Shown here: positions 11,037 through 22,719 of the stretch, one piece after another
Numbering within the stretch: the first letter of the stretch is position 1
How the letters are laid out: each line of letters starts with the position of its first letter
NCBI RefSeq assembly: GCF_000499845.2
Contig: NC_023749.2
Coordinates: forward strand, 42,182,658 to 42,246,657
Reading direction: 5' to 3'
Length of the DNA stretch: 64,000 nt
Source: Phaseolus vulgaris
Lineage: Eukaryota; Streptophyta; Magnoliopsida; Fabales; Fabaceae
The notes under the pieces: model-generated
The model's input: only the letters and a program-made list of their open reading frames with translations
What the model was told of the DNA's origin: nothing
Database searches by the model: none
Translations under genes and position numbers: made by a program

Positions 11037-11296
11037 ACAAAGAAAATTTGGGATGAACATCAAACACCTCACAAGGGTTCTCACCTTTTGAGAGGATTTT
11101 TATCACCTAGCCCTCTCATCCCCAAATCTTATTTTCCACTTGTAAAAAGCGCTTACCCTTTTGAACTCCCCAATCTCAAAGAACATAAGTTTGTTTCACA
11201 TCCGACCCCATGCACTATCTTATATGTGAACAAACTAACTATGTTATCTGCAAGAGTTCTAAATTCGAGGTCAAATTATCTCAAACCTGGGGGGCG

Positions 11297-12283
11297 TGAT
11301 ACAAACCAAGTTAACAAGGAGATGAACAAGGTTGCACACTATGAGAAGTCATCTCAACAATCAAGTGAAAACCTCACCAAGGATCTAGCAGACCTCACCA
11401 GAGGGAGAAATGGACACAAACCAAAGCATCTTATATTTTTCCTGCTGGTCTTCTTAAGAATAAAACAAGTTGTAAATAAATTGAGCTCACTTGAGGGGTC
11501 CTAATAACAAGATAAGATAAAAATAAGTGCCTTTAACATAAATAGGACTGTTCATAGCGAAATAGACTTGATTCAAGCCCACTTTTTCATGACAAGGCAT
11601 CTAGGTTTAGGTTTTTTACCTAGCTTCTAGAACTTTAAGCTTTAGGTACGGTTTTGACTTAAGTCAAAGACCTAGGCCGCCCCTTTTGCTCTTTTCCCAT
11701 CCTACCCTTCATGCTTGTTCTCCAAGGCTCCTTCACCTATAATTAGGAGGCCTACCTCATTGTATTTCACATGTTAATTTTGAAGAGAAAAGTTACTCTG
11801 CACAAATTGTGTGAGAAGTGTGTGAAGTTTGAATCCTCTTGTCTAGATTTTATCTTGAATGGTGTGAGACTCTCAAGTGGAGACCCTTCACTCATCTTGG
11901 TGTCTACCACACCCCAAGTTGCCTGAACCCCTCTCACAACCACTCCATAAGCTACTCTTTTTCCACTCTTTTCAATTCATTTCCATTTCATATATGTCTC
12001 TATTTTGCTTTTGCTAAATACTTATGGTTCATCATTTGGTTCGGCCATGACCACCATTGATGTTTACCTTATTGCTATTTCCATTCTTCATTGCATTCCA
12101 TCTATCACTTTGTATTGATTTTCATTTTTGTCTTTGTGAAGTGAACCTTTAAACTTAACCATTTGCTTAAGTTCGTGTCCAGTGGGAATCTTCCTTAGGT
12201 TTTCACCATAAATTGCTAAAATCCCAACTCTAAGTAAAGTGTCACCATAAAATGGAACCATCAAAAAATCAATTCACATCACG
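11297..12283 (+). repeat. LTR 'B', family-2 3' LTR
   Basis: It starts TGATACAAACC directly after CTGGGGGGCG (polypurine tract) and ends TTCACATCA, giving TGAT...ATCA ends and 987 bp. Downstream of a degenerate TATA region (CCTATAATTAGG, 11737) it carries the family words CTCAAGTGG and CATCTTGGTG. It aligns by eye over most of its length with LTR D (54697-55571, inverted). Confidence 0.8.
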
Positions 12284-14237
12284 ATCTTAATAATTTTGTA
12301 TGCGAGGAATCAATATGAATTATTTTTAAAATGTGCATCAATGTCAATCAAGATGGAATATTATATGTTTTTTTTCATTGAAACTACAAATGAGTAAGAA
12401 GGATTAACCTCATTCTCAATTTTCTTAATTGACTTATTTTACTCATTTATTTTGTTTTCATTTAATTTTCACGCAAACTTATGTCAATATCTTTCAAATC
12501 AAATTATTGTACATATTCTTATACTTAGTGAATGCTACGATTAGGATTTTAAATAATTGTTCCTTGTGACTCTGATATTTATCCTTAGGGACAAATTATT
12601 ATTTTGACTCGGTACACTTGTCGTAAAAGAGTCATTATTTACGAAACTAGTAATAGCTTTCAAGATGAAGTGAAGCTAAGATACAAGTATATGTTTCATA
12701 TATTTGTGTAAATAATTATACTAATCCTAATATAATATTTAATGATGGGTGATGCTTTGCCAAACAAATGAAGTAAAATGATAACAAATATGGACAAGTT
12801 TTGGGATTGAAAGAACTTTGTGAATCTCTTTAATTATTGTTGTTTATAAGTATTATGTTTGTTCAAGTTCATAGTTTATGGCCAAACCAAGTCAATTCCT
12901 TGCACGGAGTTATCTAAAACCATAAACTATAACAATCAATTTCTACATTAAGATGGAACATTTCAACCATATTCTCAGCTCTGACCATTGAGATATAAGG
13001 TTGATTTGATATGGTTGAGATACATGAATTCGCTTTTCGGCCTCATTCTAACCTCAAATATGTGTTTTTTCATTTTCAGTTTATGCATGTAATTCATTTC
13101 AATTTCTGTTCATTTCAATTGCAATTTTAATTCTAATCATGTTCTAATTTTTGTTTCTTGCTTTTACAATTTTAGTTCATTAGACAATCTTTGTTACAAT
13201 TTCTTGTGTTCTTCTTTAAAAAATTATATGGTTTCTTTTTAATTTATGTTGTTTACAGTTTCTACACTTTGTATTTTTGTTCTTTATATTTTCATTAGAC
13301 GCTCCATTTTTGTTGGTAGAACTATTAGACGATCTAGTAGACGATTGTTGAGTAGACGGTCTAGCAGTTGTACTTGGTTTTCATACACAAATTCATTGGT
13401 GTTTTACTTTTACTTTAGAATTAGATTCTATTACTTTACATTTATGTATTACTTGAATAGTCTAGTGTGGTTTTAGTTTAACCATCTAATATATACTTTG
13501 TGTTTTTTGCTTACTGGAATTTTAATTTTTATCCATTTGATTCTAGTGTTTTTATTTATGTTTTTAGTTTGCGTTTAATCCTTTTGCACAATTTCATTTA
13601 CTTTTCAAATTCTGCCATTGAATTGTCGGTCTAATAGACAGTCTACTTCATCACTCTTTTTTTTTTCATTTGTTTTCTATTATAATCTTCACCCAAACCT
13701 CCAAGTTTAATTTTCAGAAGAACGAATATCAAACAATAAATACGTGTTCTTATAATTCGAGTTATGTTAGCTTAATATTACATTTAAAAGGAAAACTTAG
13801 TTTTTCTTTAATATACTTATGCGATGAAAAAGTTTTATTAGTAATCCATAGTTAACTTTATTTTACCTACGAATTTCTAGATTAATTAATAGCGATTTTT
13901 TTATCATAATGTTTTCTATTTCATTAAACATAGTTAACAAAAGATCTAAACAGAAGATCTGAACAATAAAAACTGTAATTAATTGTAAAATTTACAGAAA
14001 CGGGAAAAAGCCATAATTGATTAACATTTTTCCTTCTATGCCATATCCATATACACTTTACAAAGAATATACAAATGCAGTTTTGCCCAAGAAATTGACT
14101 CGAGCTATTAAGAAATAATTATGATTAGGCATATTTATATACTTCTTTCTGTACAGTGAGGATCTTTATCATACTGATAATTAAATAAGAATAGTTACAG
14201 TTGCAGAACCAAACCTTAGACTTTCTTTTCTACAAAT
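12284..14237. other. Gene-free AT-rich stretch with LTR debris
   Basis: Bases 12287-12365 repeat, inverted, at about 49378-49445 (shared TTTTGTATGCGAGGAATCAA). Bases 12540-12650 carry the sequence GATATTTATCCTTAGGGACA followed by a GGTACACTTGTCG-like end, which also occurs near 53090-53140 and resembles the 3' end of long Athila-type LTRs. Bases 13290-13370 and 13628-13645 contain repeated AGACGATCTAG-type words. I see no gene. Confidence 0.5.
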
Positions 14238-17200
14238 TTAGCTAATTGGCAAGTATGAATGCTGCATCATCACCTCTTCTTCCTCAAGCTCTATTAAGCT
14301 CTCGATGATGATATCAGAAGCACTAGTCACAATACCGGAGAAGTTCCTACGTTTTACAGGAACAAAACATATGTATATGTATCCACTTTTAACTTTACCA
14401 AAATCCTACTTATATATGGAAACAAATAATGAAGAAATGAAACAATGTAATGAAGTTAGTGTCAATAATCTCTCCTTTACCCTTGTTTCCCTTATAGACT
14501 ATGATCTATATTTCTCTCTTGTATAATTCTGTCTTAAATCTCAAATCTATAAAGTAAAATATATCTATTACACAATATTGATATTTTAATTAAATTTCTT
14601 TTATTTTTAATTTAAAATACTAATATATATTATTACTTTTTGGATGAGTGTAAAAGTATGTTTTTCCATTTCTGTAGTATATAAAGCTTGACTTTAAATA
14701 ATTTGTACTCAATTTAAATTAAAAGAAAAACATTCAATGTGACAATCAGAACAAAACAAATTTCAAATTTGATGTGGACAACGATAATAACAAAAACTAT
14801 GTTATTTGAATCAACCATGCTAAATATTTGTTATGATTTCTCTTGTTTAAAATTTTGCTTTAGTTCATTCCCACATGAAATAATAAATTTCAAACCAAAA
14901 AAGATTAGAAAAATTATGTAAAATCGTATTCGCTTAAAACTGTTTCATGTAAGTAAGACATGACAATTATTGTTAAAACACATGCAGTGAATAAGTCAAA
15001 TAAAGAGACGTGGAAGAGTGTTTTTATTCTCATATCCTTTTTAATTTCTTTATATACAGTACACGTTTATACCCTGTATATACGACACATGGTGGCATCT
15101 ATGAAATCCTTTAAGAAAAATGAAAAATTATGTTTTTATAACTGGTAGAATTGTATATAATTGTTTTAGAAAAAAAAATATAATAAATAGTGAATTTATA
15201 ATTAAATAATATAAAAAATATTAAAATAATAGTATTATTAATTATAAAGTGGGTGTAGAAAAATGTTGTCAATATATCAAAGTGCAAGAAAAATATTATT
15301 TTAATTTTAAAGAAATACACACACGACTTATTTGAATAATATAATAATATATATTAGAATTGAAATATAATTATTTTAAGTTTTCAAATAAATGATTTTT
15401 ATTTAATGGATATCAAGGTATTACCAGTGATATTTAAATTGCAGTTGTGTATAATTAAGTCACAAAAGTTGACATTGAGGACAAATGATCTATAACAAAT
15501 GCAGAAGAATAATTGTTGCATATCAACTTGTTGTAAATCTAAAAAAACTTTGTCATGTTCCCGAAATCATAAAAAACATGATTTTGCTAACACAAATAGT
15601 TTATGGTGCATGGGAAAAAATATAAAGAACTATTTAGTTACTAATTATATGTACCCTTGTGCAGAGTTGAGAGTAAGTCCCACAGTGTGCTTTGCTTCTT
15701 CAATGGCGAATTTGAAGCGATGGTGGTCCTCGAGGGTCCATTTTCTGTTGTTGATGACGCGCAATTGCGATGGTTTAATGTCAACGAAGAGGGGTATCAC
15801 CTTCTTTTTGCACTCCATGAGAAGGGCAAGCTCGTGAAGACAAAAGTAGGAGTCACAGTAGCGTGGTGATATCAGAGCTAACCCTAGTTTGCACTCCAAG
15901 ATTGTACTGTTAATTTTATCGAACAGTTTGTCACCTGGCTTCAGAGTCTTGTTGTCCAGAAAAGGCTGAAACCCATGTCTGCAAACACGTGAGGCAGGAA
16001 GAAAATTAATTAGAAGAAAAGAATTTCAGTGAAAGTGTTGGAGATTCTACATCGACTAAAGATAAGAATATTTCACTGTATATAAGTGGGTGTAAAAGAC
16101 GATTATGAGATTGAGTTAGGTTTAAATTCCACTTCGTAATATAGTATCAGAACCATTTTGAGTCTATAGCGTCACTTCCAATCGGACCGTTATCAAATCA
16201 CTCCTAAGAAAGAGAAGAATAATACATGTTGATGGATATAAAAGAAAAAAAAAATCATTAGTGTTAAAGGCAATATTTGTGATCATACTAATATTGCTTG
16301 TAATGTAAGTTCACTTAATTTTAATCATTCAAAAATCTTAATTGAGTTTGTAACAGAATGATATAAAATTAAATTTATATAATTTACCCCAAAACAAATT
16401 TTAGTATGCATAATTATATTAATCAATTACTAGACTACAAATTTTAATATAAAAAAAGAGAGAATTTACAAATATATAATTTTAAAAATGAAATGAGGAA
16501 GTAAGAGATGCCACATTTCCTCCTTTAAATAATGAAAAGGTATAAAATAAGATAGCTGATATACTCATTTCATACGTATAAAATCTACATGGCTGGTTAA
16601 ATCAAATAATTACTTGTCAGTTGTTATAAATAATAGAATAAAGATTCATAGACATTTCTCTTACGGCAACAGATTTAAAAAAAAAAAAAAATATTAGTTG
16701 CTAGAGAGACAAAATAACTAATACATATTAATAAAAAATATAGAAGAGAAAAAAAAAAATTGATCGTTTTGACATTCTCAAAGCAGCTTTCTTTTTTATT
16801 TCTTCTCAAAGACGACGGATTCCGTAAGGTGGGCCTCACTTTATAATTAAATATTTTTTCTTTGTTTAAGATGAATTAAATTGAAAAATATTATTTTTGT
16901 AATTTTTTTCACTGCACATTCTCTCTCTTCGGCACCCTTCTTCTAAAACGCGGATTATAATCTATTACTTGTTGAAATAAACTAACAATTAATTGGTTAA
17001 AAAGAAATTAAGTTATTGAAAGAATGGTTGAAAATGGATTAAAACTAAAACGGGAACTAAAAGTATTTAATTAAAAAAATAAAAGGATGAATAAAAAAAA
17101 ATAGTAACAAAGTAAAAATACTTATGAGACTCACTGTCTTTTAAAATATATTTTCCTTAATTTTCCTTCACCAAATATTCTCGTTATTTGTTACTTAGGT

Positions 17201-18006
17201 GGTAAGGCCTGTCACACAGACGTGGATTGATAAGACACTTTTTAAAAAAAAATTAATTATTTTTAATTATTTTATCAATTTATTTGATTATAGTTATTAA
17301 TATAACTTTTTATTAATAAAAATATAAAATTAAATAAACTTTAATACTTTAATTAAATAAAATTTACATAAAAAATTTACTTCAATTAATAGAATAGTGT
17401 ATAAAAAAATTAATATAAATAAAGTTTTATATAAAACATTTACTATTATTGATTTTAATTTTAAAAATATAAGATTCCTCTTAAAATGTGTAAATAATAA
17501 AAAATGACGAGTTAGTTCGCCCATTACATCTTGACATGTCAGGTTGATAGTCGGATTAATATAAATTGATAAATTTTAAAAAATTGATCTGATTAATTTA
17601 AATAAGATAAACTAATCCGACCTAATTTATTATACTTAATTTTCACCTACTACTTACCTATCTAATTTGACCAAAGATTTTAATGTAGAAAAAAGGAAAT
17701 AAGTAATTATTAATAATGTGATATGAGAAAATTTAGAGATAGAGAAAAATATAGATGTGAGTGGAGTGTTTGGATTATGCAGAAGTGTGCTCTAAATAAC
17801 AAAACTCTTAATGAAATTCATCCATGCCTGCGTAGATGATCATAAATAGGAGCAGCCACAGTTGTTTTTGTGTCCAAGCTTCTGTGGTTTATGAACACAT
17901 CACAGGGATCAACAAGAACTCGTTTTCGCAAAACTTGGTCCACCTGTGTCTGCATTTGTTGGCCGAGAAACCTAGATGGGATGTTCATCGCCAAGGAACG
18001 ATGCAT
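14238..18006 (-). CDS. TIR-only protein, three exons, first intron GC-AG
   Basis: Exon 1 is 18006-17828, exon 2 15978-15655, exon 3 14346-14238. Joined they give 204 codons ending in TAA; phases fit (2, 2). The ATG at 18006 is preceded in frame by TAA four codons upstream. Residues about 34-180 form a TIR domain: DVFINHRSLDTK (degenerate box 1), PFLDNKTLKPGDKL (BB-loop region), SPRYCDSYFCLHELALLMEC, with Glu109 in the CLxEL position that is the catalytic residue of plant TIR NADases, then KKKVIPLFVDIKPS. The C terminus ends LEEEEVMMQHSYLPIS. No NB-ARC or LRR follows, so it belongs with small TIR-only plant proteins that may cleave NAD+ in immune signalling. Intron 1 would start AG|GCATGG, a GC donor with a weak consensus; a mutated GT donor in a dying gene is the alternative. 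Intron 2 is GT-AG. The usual Trp in the 'GNWS' motif is Phe. Confidence 0.8.
16036..16154 (+). mobile_element. TRIM-like short LTR with primer-binding site, in TIR intron 1
   Basis: A roughly 106-bp LTR begins TGTTGGAGATTCTACATCGA, contains TATATAAGTGGGTG and GAGTTAGG, and is followed by TAGTATCAGAACC, a variant of the initiator-Met-tRNA primer site (TGGTATCAGAGC). About 45 bases of interior (ATCGGACCGTTATCAAATC) match the copy at 25951-26085. No second LTR is visible, so it is a truncated copy. It lies antisense within the first intron of the TIR gene. Confidence 0.75.
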
Positions 18007-18359
18007 GATGCTATGTTACTGCTGTTGCTTTCTTCCAATAATCTTATGCATGCATATATGTGCCTCACTTTTCTCTTAGCCTTCCTGAATTTGCTACTCT
18101 TTCTTTTGTCTCTTTATACCAGATGAGGGGTAAAATAATTCAGTAGGCTTAAGTGCCTTTCCCGTTGACATTCATCAAGATTCTTAAATTTTAATTTTTA
18201 AAGTGAGAAGAATCCTCAAGGAAAAAGCCTTTCATATATTGAACATTAACGAATGCTTCCAATTTGGTCTATTCATCTTATAAGTGTGAAGTACCCATAG
18301 AATTTAACATGTTATATATTTGCATGCTTTAAAAGATTAATTAATTATTATTATGATTA

Positions 18360-18745
18360 TGTCAAAATGAATTATCATTTATTATTAAAAAATCATTAAA
18401 TAAAAATTAATTTTAGATAAAAAAAATAGTTACTCATTATATTAATTAAATTAAATATTATTTTAATAATAAAAAATTATTAATATATAAAATAGTTTTT
18501 ATTATTAATAAAATTTATAAACTAGTTTTTAAATTCATATTTAGTTAACTATTAAATTTTTAACTACTAATTAATTTAATTCTAAGATTGGTAGGTAAAA
18601 TATTAGTAACTAATTAAATATAAATTTATTTATAAATTTTATTAATAATAAAAAAAATTAAACATTAATAATTTTTTATTTATAACATAATATTTAATTT
18701 TGTTATTATAATAATTAAAAAATTAATTTCTAAAATTGGTTTTTA
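18360..18745. repeat. AT-rich foldback sequence, possible MITE
   Basis: The two halves read as degenerate inverted copies (TAATAATAAAAAATTATTAA and TTAATAATTTTTTATT, with AAATTGGT/ACCAATTT-like words at the ends). It resembles foldback MITEs, but the composition is so AT-rich that chance pairing cannot be excluded. Confidence 0.35.
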
Positions 18746-19819
18746 TATAATAATATACTCTTACTTAAAAAAAGTCGAATGAACTTTAAAACAATAATGT
18801 CAGTGAAACTGCGATTCTATTAAAGAATGTTTAAATTGATGTCATTAAAGATGTTTGAATTGAAAAGAATGGAAATGAGAAATTGAAAAAAAAAAAGGTG
18901 AGAATATGATTGTTTGGATTTAGAGAAAAAAAAATGTAAAAAGAAATAAATACAAATATTATAATTGATTTCTTTGATATAATAATTTTTTTTGGGTACA
19001 TTTGTTGAAAAAATAATTTACATGATACATTTTTACAATAATTTAATGTAAAAAATTTCAAAAATATAAATTAGAGTTAAAATAAATTTTAAAGAAAAAA
19101 ATAATTAAAAATTAACAAATAAACAATTATTTTCATTATTTATTTAAAAAATGAATTATAATACACTATTAAGTATATAATCGATTACCATAATCCATTA
19201 TATATTCCTACTTTCTTTGCATATTTCTGCAGTGTTGAAGAGAAAGTTTAAAGAAGAAATTTGTTCGTTTGGGTGTTTATATCATTTTATTTTTTTAATT
19301 TCTGTTTAATTTTACAACAATAGTAAACCTCTTCATTTTTGTTGGCAATTGATTCTCATGCGACGTAAAAAAGTTAATTTTAAAAATAAAAATAAAAATA
19401 TAAAATTATTTTTAAATGATTAGCTATCAAGTAGTAGTGCTATTAAAATTGACTTAATCAACTCTAAATCGATGTAAATTATTTTTAACTTTTTAATAAA
19501 TAAATAAATATTTGTATTGGTATTGGATTAATTTCGGCTTAACTGACAATAATAGGGTCTGATTATTGTGATAAGGGTCTCTCGATGCTCTTAAAATACC
19601 AATGAAAGTTCACTCTAAAGCTCCTAAAATCACAAGAAGCAAAGAAGAGAAACAAGCTTTCAAGAAGGTGAGTCTTGTTAGGTTCTTTTTGTTTGAGTAG
19701 GTTACATAACAGTAAGGGAGTGTTCTTCTCTAGGATAGGTGAAAAATCGAAATTATTTGGTGGAGGTGAAGTGATGATGACCAAGGAGAGAGGGCGCCTA
19801 TCCATGATGACCAAGCCCA

Positions 19820-20666
19820 ACCCATGACCTCAGCACCCACCATACCTCAGAGGATTACTAGGAACATAGCGCAGACTCTGGGTGTTGAGCATCAGTTGGT
19901 CTCTCTTTTTGTAATTTCCGTAAAGTAGGTCTATATAGCATAAATAGGAGGTGAAGACATAAGAATGGGGATATGAGATGTCCATTGGGGTAGGAAGGAA
20001 ACCTTACCTTCTAGAATATGTTGAATGGTGCGGCATTGACCAAGGTCAATACCCTAGCCGTACCATATTTTGTTCTTTGCCCCTTCTACCCTCATTCCTT
20101 ATTTTCCAAGGCTCCTCACTCTATAAATAGGAGGTCTCTCCCTTTGTAAACACAAGTTGAAATTATAGTAAAGAATTTCTGCACAATTTTTGTGTGAGTA
20201 GTGAATGAGTGGATCTCCTCCAAATTGGTCTTATCTTGGGTTCATGATGCTCTCAAGTGGCGGCCTCATGCCACTTATCTTGGTGGTTCCATCCCATCAA
20301 GTGGTGTGATACACCATTGCTCCACCATCCATAAGTTCTTCTTTCATCATCTCTTCCATTAATCAATTCCTTTTCATGTTTGTATGTTCCTTGTCCTTTA
20401 ATTGTTTCCTTATGTCTATTTGGCTTTGTTCTTCTTGTTCTTGTTTCCTTATGTGATTCCGCCCTTTATCTTGTCATTATCATCACCATTTAATTGTGTT
20501 TTCCTTTTGCCTTTGTAAAATGAACCTTCACATCTACTTAACCACTCGATTAAGTTAATGTCCAGTGGGGATTTTCCTTAGGTTGTCACCTCTAATTGTC
20601 TAAAATCCAAATCTAACTAAAGTGTCACCATAAAAATGATCAATCATAAAATCAACTCACTCATGA
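19820..20666 (+). repeat. LTR 'C', diverged member of Ty3 family 2
   Basis: The TATA box CTCTATAAATAGGAGG (20120) follows CCAAGGCTCCTCA. Downstream are TGCACAATTTTTGTGTGAG, CTCAAGTGGCGGCCTCAT and CTTATCTTGGTG, the same ordered blocks as LTR B. The 3' end has GTCCAGTGGGGATTTTCCTT and AAATCAACTCACTC, matching B and D. The left boundary is unclear; related sequence may begin near 19570. No flanking internal region was recognised, so it may be a solo LTR or fragment. Confidence 0.6.
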
Positions 20667-20759
20667 AGTGGGATGGTCGAATGGTATAAGGGTGATGGTA
20701 GTAGGTTTCTTGGAGAGTTTCTTTTGTGATTTTGGTGTGTCTGGTGAGGTGTTTGTGTG

Positions 20760-21470
20760 TGGCTAATTAGGGTTGTTGGTTTTCGGGTGATCTTTGAAAA
20801 TTTTATGGATGGAGGGGATAAGAAGTGAAAAGCTTGACAATATCACATTATAGATGCAAGAAATTGAATGGAACAAAAGACAATGGAAAAAGATGCTAAT
20901 GGAAAATGGAATTAGAATAGGAGTAAGTAATGGAGTTTTCCTACCATAGTGTACACACCCTAGGGGAACTTTACTCACAAACCTTCAAGCTAAATTGTAT
21001 TCAATTCTTAAAAGATGTATTTTTACATGAGGGGAAGGTGCTCTTTATAGCTTAAGAGTCGTGCAACCCAAGCCTATAAGGAGAGTGTGAAATGTCTCTT
21101 AGCACAAGGTCTCCCTAGGGTTTTCTTATTCTACCCTAGGTTAGACTTATCCTAGCAAACAAACACCAAAACTATGAAGAAGATGACCAAACAAGGCCAC
21201 ACAAGTTATAGATTTTTGCCTCTTTTTATTCTTCTATGTTTTTTACATTTTCTAAATTTCTAAGAGTCTTCTTGGCTGGATGAAGTTCTTCATTCAAATC
21301 TTAGACTTGCTCCGTATAAGAACTCATCTAGAAGCCTCTTAGGTGACTTGTACCATTCTCTCCCTTTCCTTTAACTTATTTTTGTTTCTTGTGATCACTC
21401 CATCTTATGTTGGTGACTTTTTAACCATGATCCCGTCATATTGTTGGACACTAATAAGAGTTGGCTTTGA
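20760..21470 (-). repeat. LTR-like fragment, unidentified family
   Basis: On the minus strand a TATA-like GCTATAAAGAGC (near 21045) sits in AT-rich sequence with no coding potential. Short words such as CCTAGGGTTTT and CTCATCTAGAAG recall the LTRs at 31300 and 52000. The assignment is by general look only. Confidence 0.35.
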
Positions 21471-21479
21471 AGGTTCAAA

Positions 21480-22010
21480 TGGCTCTAGAAGAGGGGGTTG
21501 AATGCAGCCCAAACTCAATTCGTGGAGTATCAATCAAAAGCAAGGTCTAAACAATAGTAGAGTGAGAGAAGTAGACAAAGATTTATACTTGTTCATCCTG
21601 CAACAAGGGTTACATCTAGTCCCTACAAGCAACCTGCTTAAGAGCCTTCACTAACACAAGTATTCTCCACCTTTCCAGGTACACAAGTATTCTTACATCT
21701 CTTTAGGTCCACAAGTATTCTTAAACCTCTTTAGGTCCACAAGTATTCTTAAACCTCTTTAGGTCCACAAGTATTGTGTACCTCTCTAGGCAAACACAAG
21801 TATTCTTACATCTGTTCAGGTCACCAAGTATTCTCTACCTCTCCAAACAATCAGTCCTACTCTCTCCTTGAGATTAAGACTTATCAACAATATGAGAAAA
21901 TACTCTACAAAGAGAACAATGAAAGCTCAAATGGTATACTTCACAATGTGTATTGCTAAGGGGGGATTAACAAGTATTCTCTACCTCCTCAAGTAGAATC
22001 ACATGTTACA
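21480..22010 (-). repeat. Maximus/SIRE-like copia LTR end with tandem repeats
   Basis: On the minus strand the order is: tandem AGAATACTTGTG units, GGGACTAGATGTAACCCTTG, an AAGTATAAATC stretch, then the LTR end with GGTTCAAT-type sequence. The same order on the plus strand occurs at about 34400-34980. Both fit the 3' half of copia LTRs of the SIRE/Maximus lineage. Confidence 0.6.
21640..21850. repeat. Minisatellite, about 30-bp unit (ACACAAGTATTCTTACATCTC)
   Basis: About seven copies of a unit of the form AGGTCCACAAGTATTCTTAAACCTCTTT run in tandem. Three central copies are nearly identical, the outer ones diverge. The reverse complement of this unit forms the array at about 34560-34790. Confidence 0.85.
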
Positions 22011-22049
22011 AAACCGTCTGATTGGTAATAGATTATCTAGCGTCTTAAA

Positions 22050-22335
22050 ATACCTAACGTCTAAGTTGGCACAAACTATTTTTAATTTTTTTTAATAAGT
22101 AAACATATTTATGTTAGTGTCAAATTAACGTCGACAATAAATTTTAAAAATAAATAAGACACTAACTTTATTTATTTTTAGTATTTATATTTATTCAAAT
22201 TAGTGTCGGCTACACAGACACTAATTTATTTATTTTATTATTCATTTAACTTATCGTTGATTAGGATAATGCTAACATAATACATCTTTAATGTTTATAT
22301 AAGTTAGTGTTGGGTAAGCTGACACTAGTTTCATT
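22050..22335. repeat. AGTGTC-rich palindromic repeats, possible DNA-transposon end
   Basis: Words such as TTAGTGTCGGCTACACAGACAC and TAGTGTTGGGTAAGCTGACAC recur in both orientations separated by AT-rich sequence. Repeated short words in both orientations near an end are typical of subterminal regions of CACTA-like elements, but no terminus was found. Confidence 0.35.
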
Positions 22336-22719
22336 TATATATTATGAATGTGTGTGTCTTTGTGAGATAAAATATGAATCGTAGATTATTTTTAATCTAT
22401 AGATCCAAATTTAACCAATCAAAAGAGACAATTTTCCTGTCTCACTTTTTTCTATATAACTCTCTTCACATCTATCTTCTCACATCCATCTCCTTCATCC
22501 ACATTCATCTCTTTCATTCACACTTATCTGCTCATCCACACTCACATCTTCATCTTTCAATTCAATTCATGAAAAAAAAATTGTCTAATTTTTTTGTTTG
22601 TAAGTTGTTAGAGCAAAAATACAACACCCTAAATATTTTTATTATGTTCTTAAACAAAACAAGCCTAGTGCTTGAAATACATGAAGCAATTGCGTTTGAC
22701 AAACGTTGATCAAATCACA

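Larger units (their letters stand above)
9013..12283 (+). mobile_element. Family-2 Ty3 element B: leader, gag-protease, spacer and 3' LTR, no RT or integrase
   Basis: Order on the plus strand: leader with a 10-bp hairpin (9017-9048), short coiled-coil gag start (9253), gag core, zinc knuckle, protease, a charged linker, a spacer homologous to that of element E (about 10900-11290), polypurine tract (about 11285-11296), LTR (11297-12283). No RT, RNase H or integrase motif occurs. The 5' LTR is missing because the Tat fragment abuts at 9012. The element at 60906-64000 has the same architecture, so the loss is a family trait rather than local decay. Confidence 0.75.

Noticed and set aside
6003..12283. 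LTR A and LTR B as the 5' and 3' LTRs of one element
   Set aside because: LTR A is preceded by a polypurine tract and a pol-end remnant, which marks it as a 3' LTR. The bases after it are Tat RNase H, not a primer-binding site.
15499..15869. Plus-strand frames over the TIR exon
   Set aside because: They are the complement of TIR exon 2; the minus strand carries the conserved domain and splice sites.
21640..21850. Evenly spaced repeats resembling a CRISPR array
   Set aside because: The whole unit repeats, there are no spacers, and the array sits in a copia LTR.
22374..22709. Frame of 111 codons with Ser/His/Leu repeats
   Set aside because: Low-complexity CATCT-type repeats, no motif, flanked by LTR and transposon debris.
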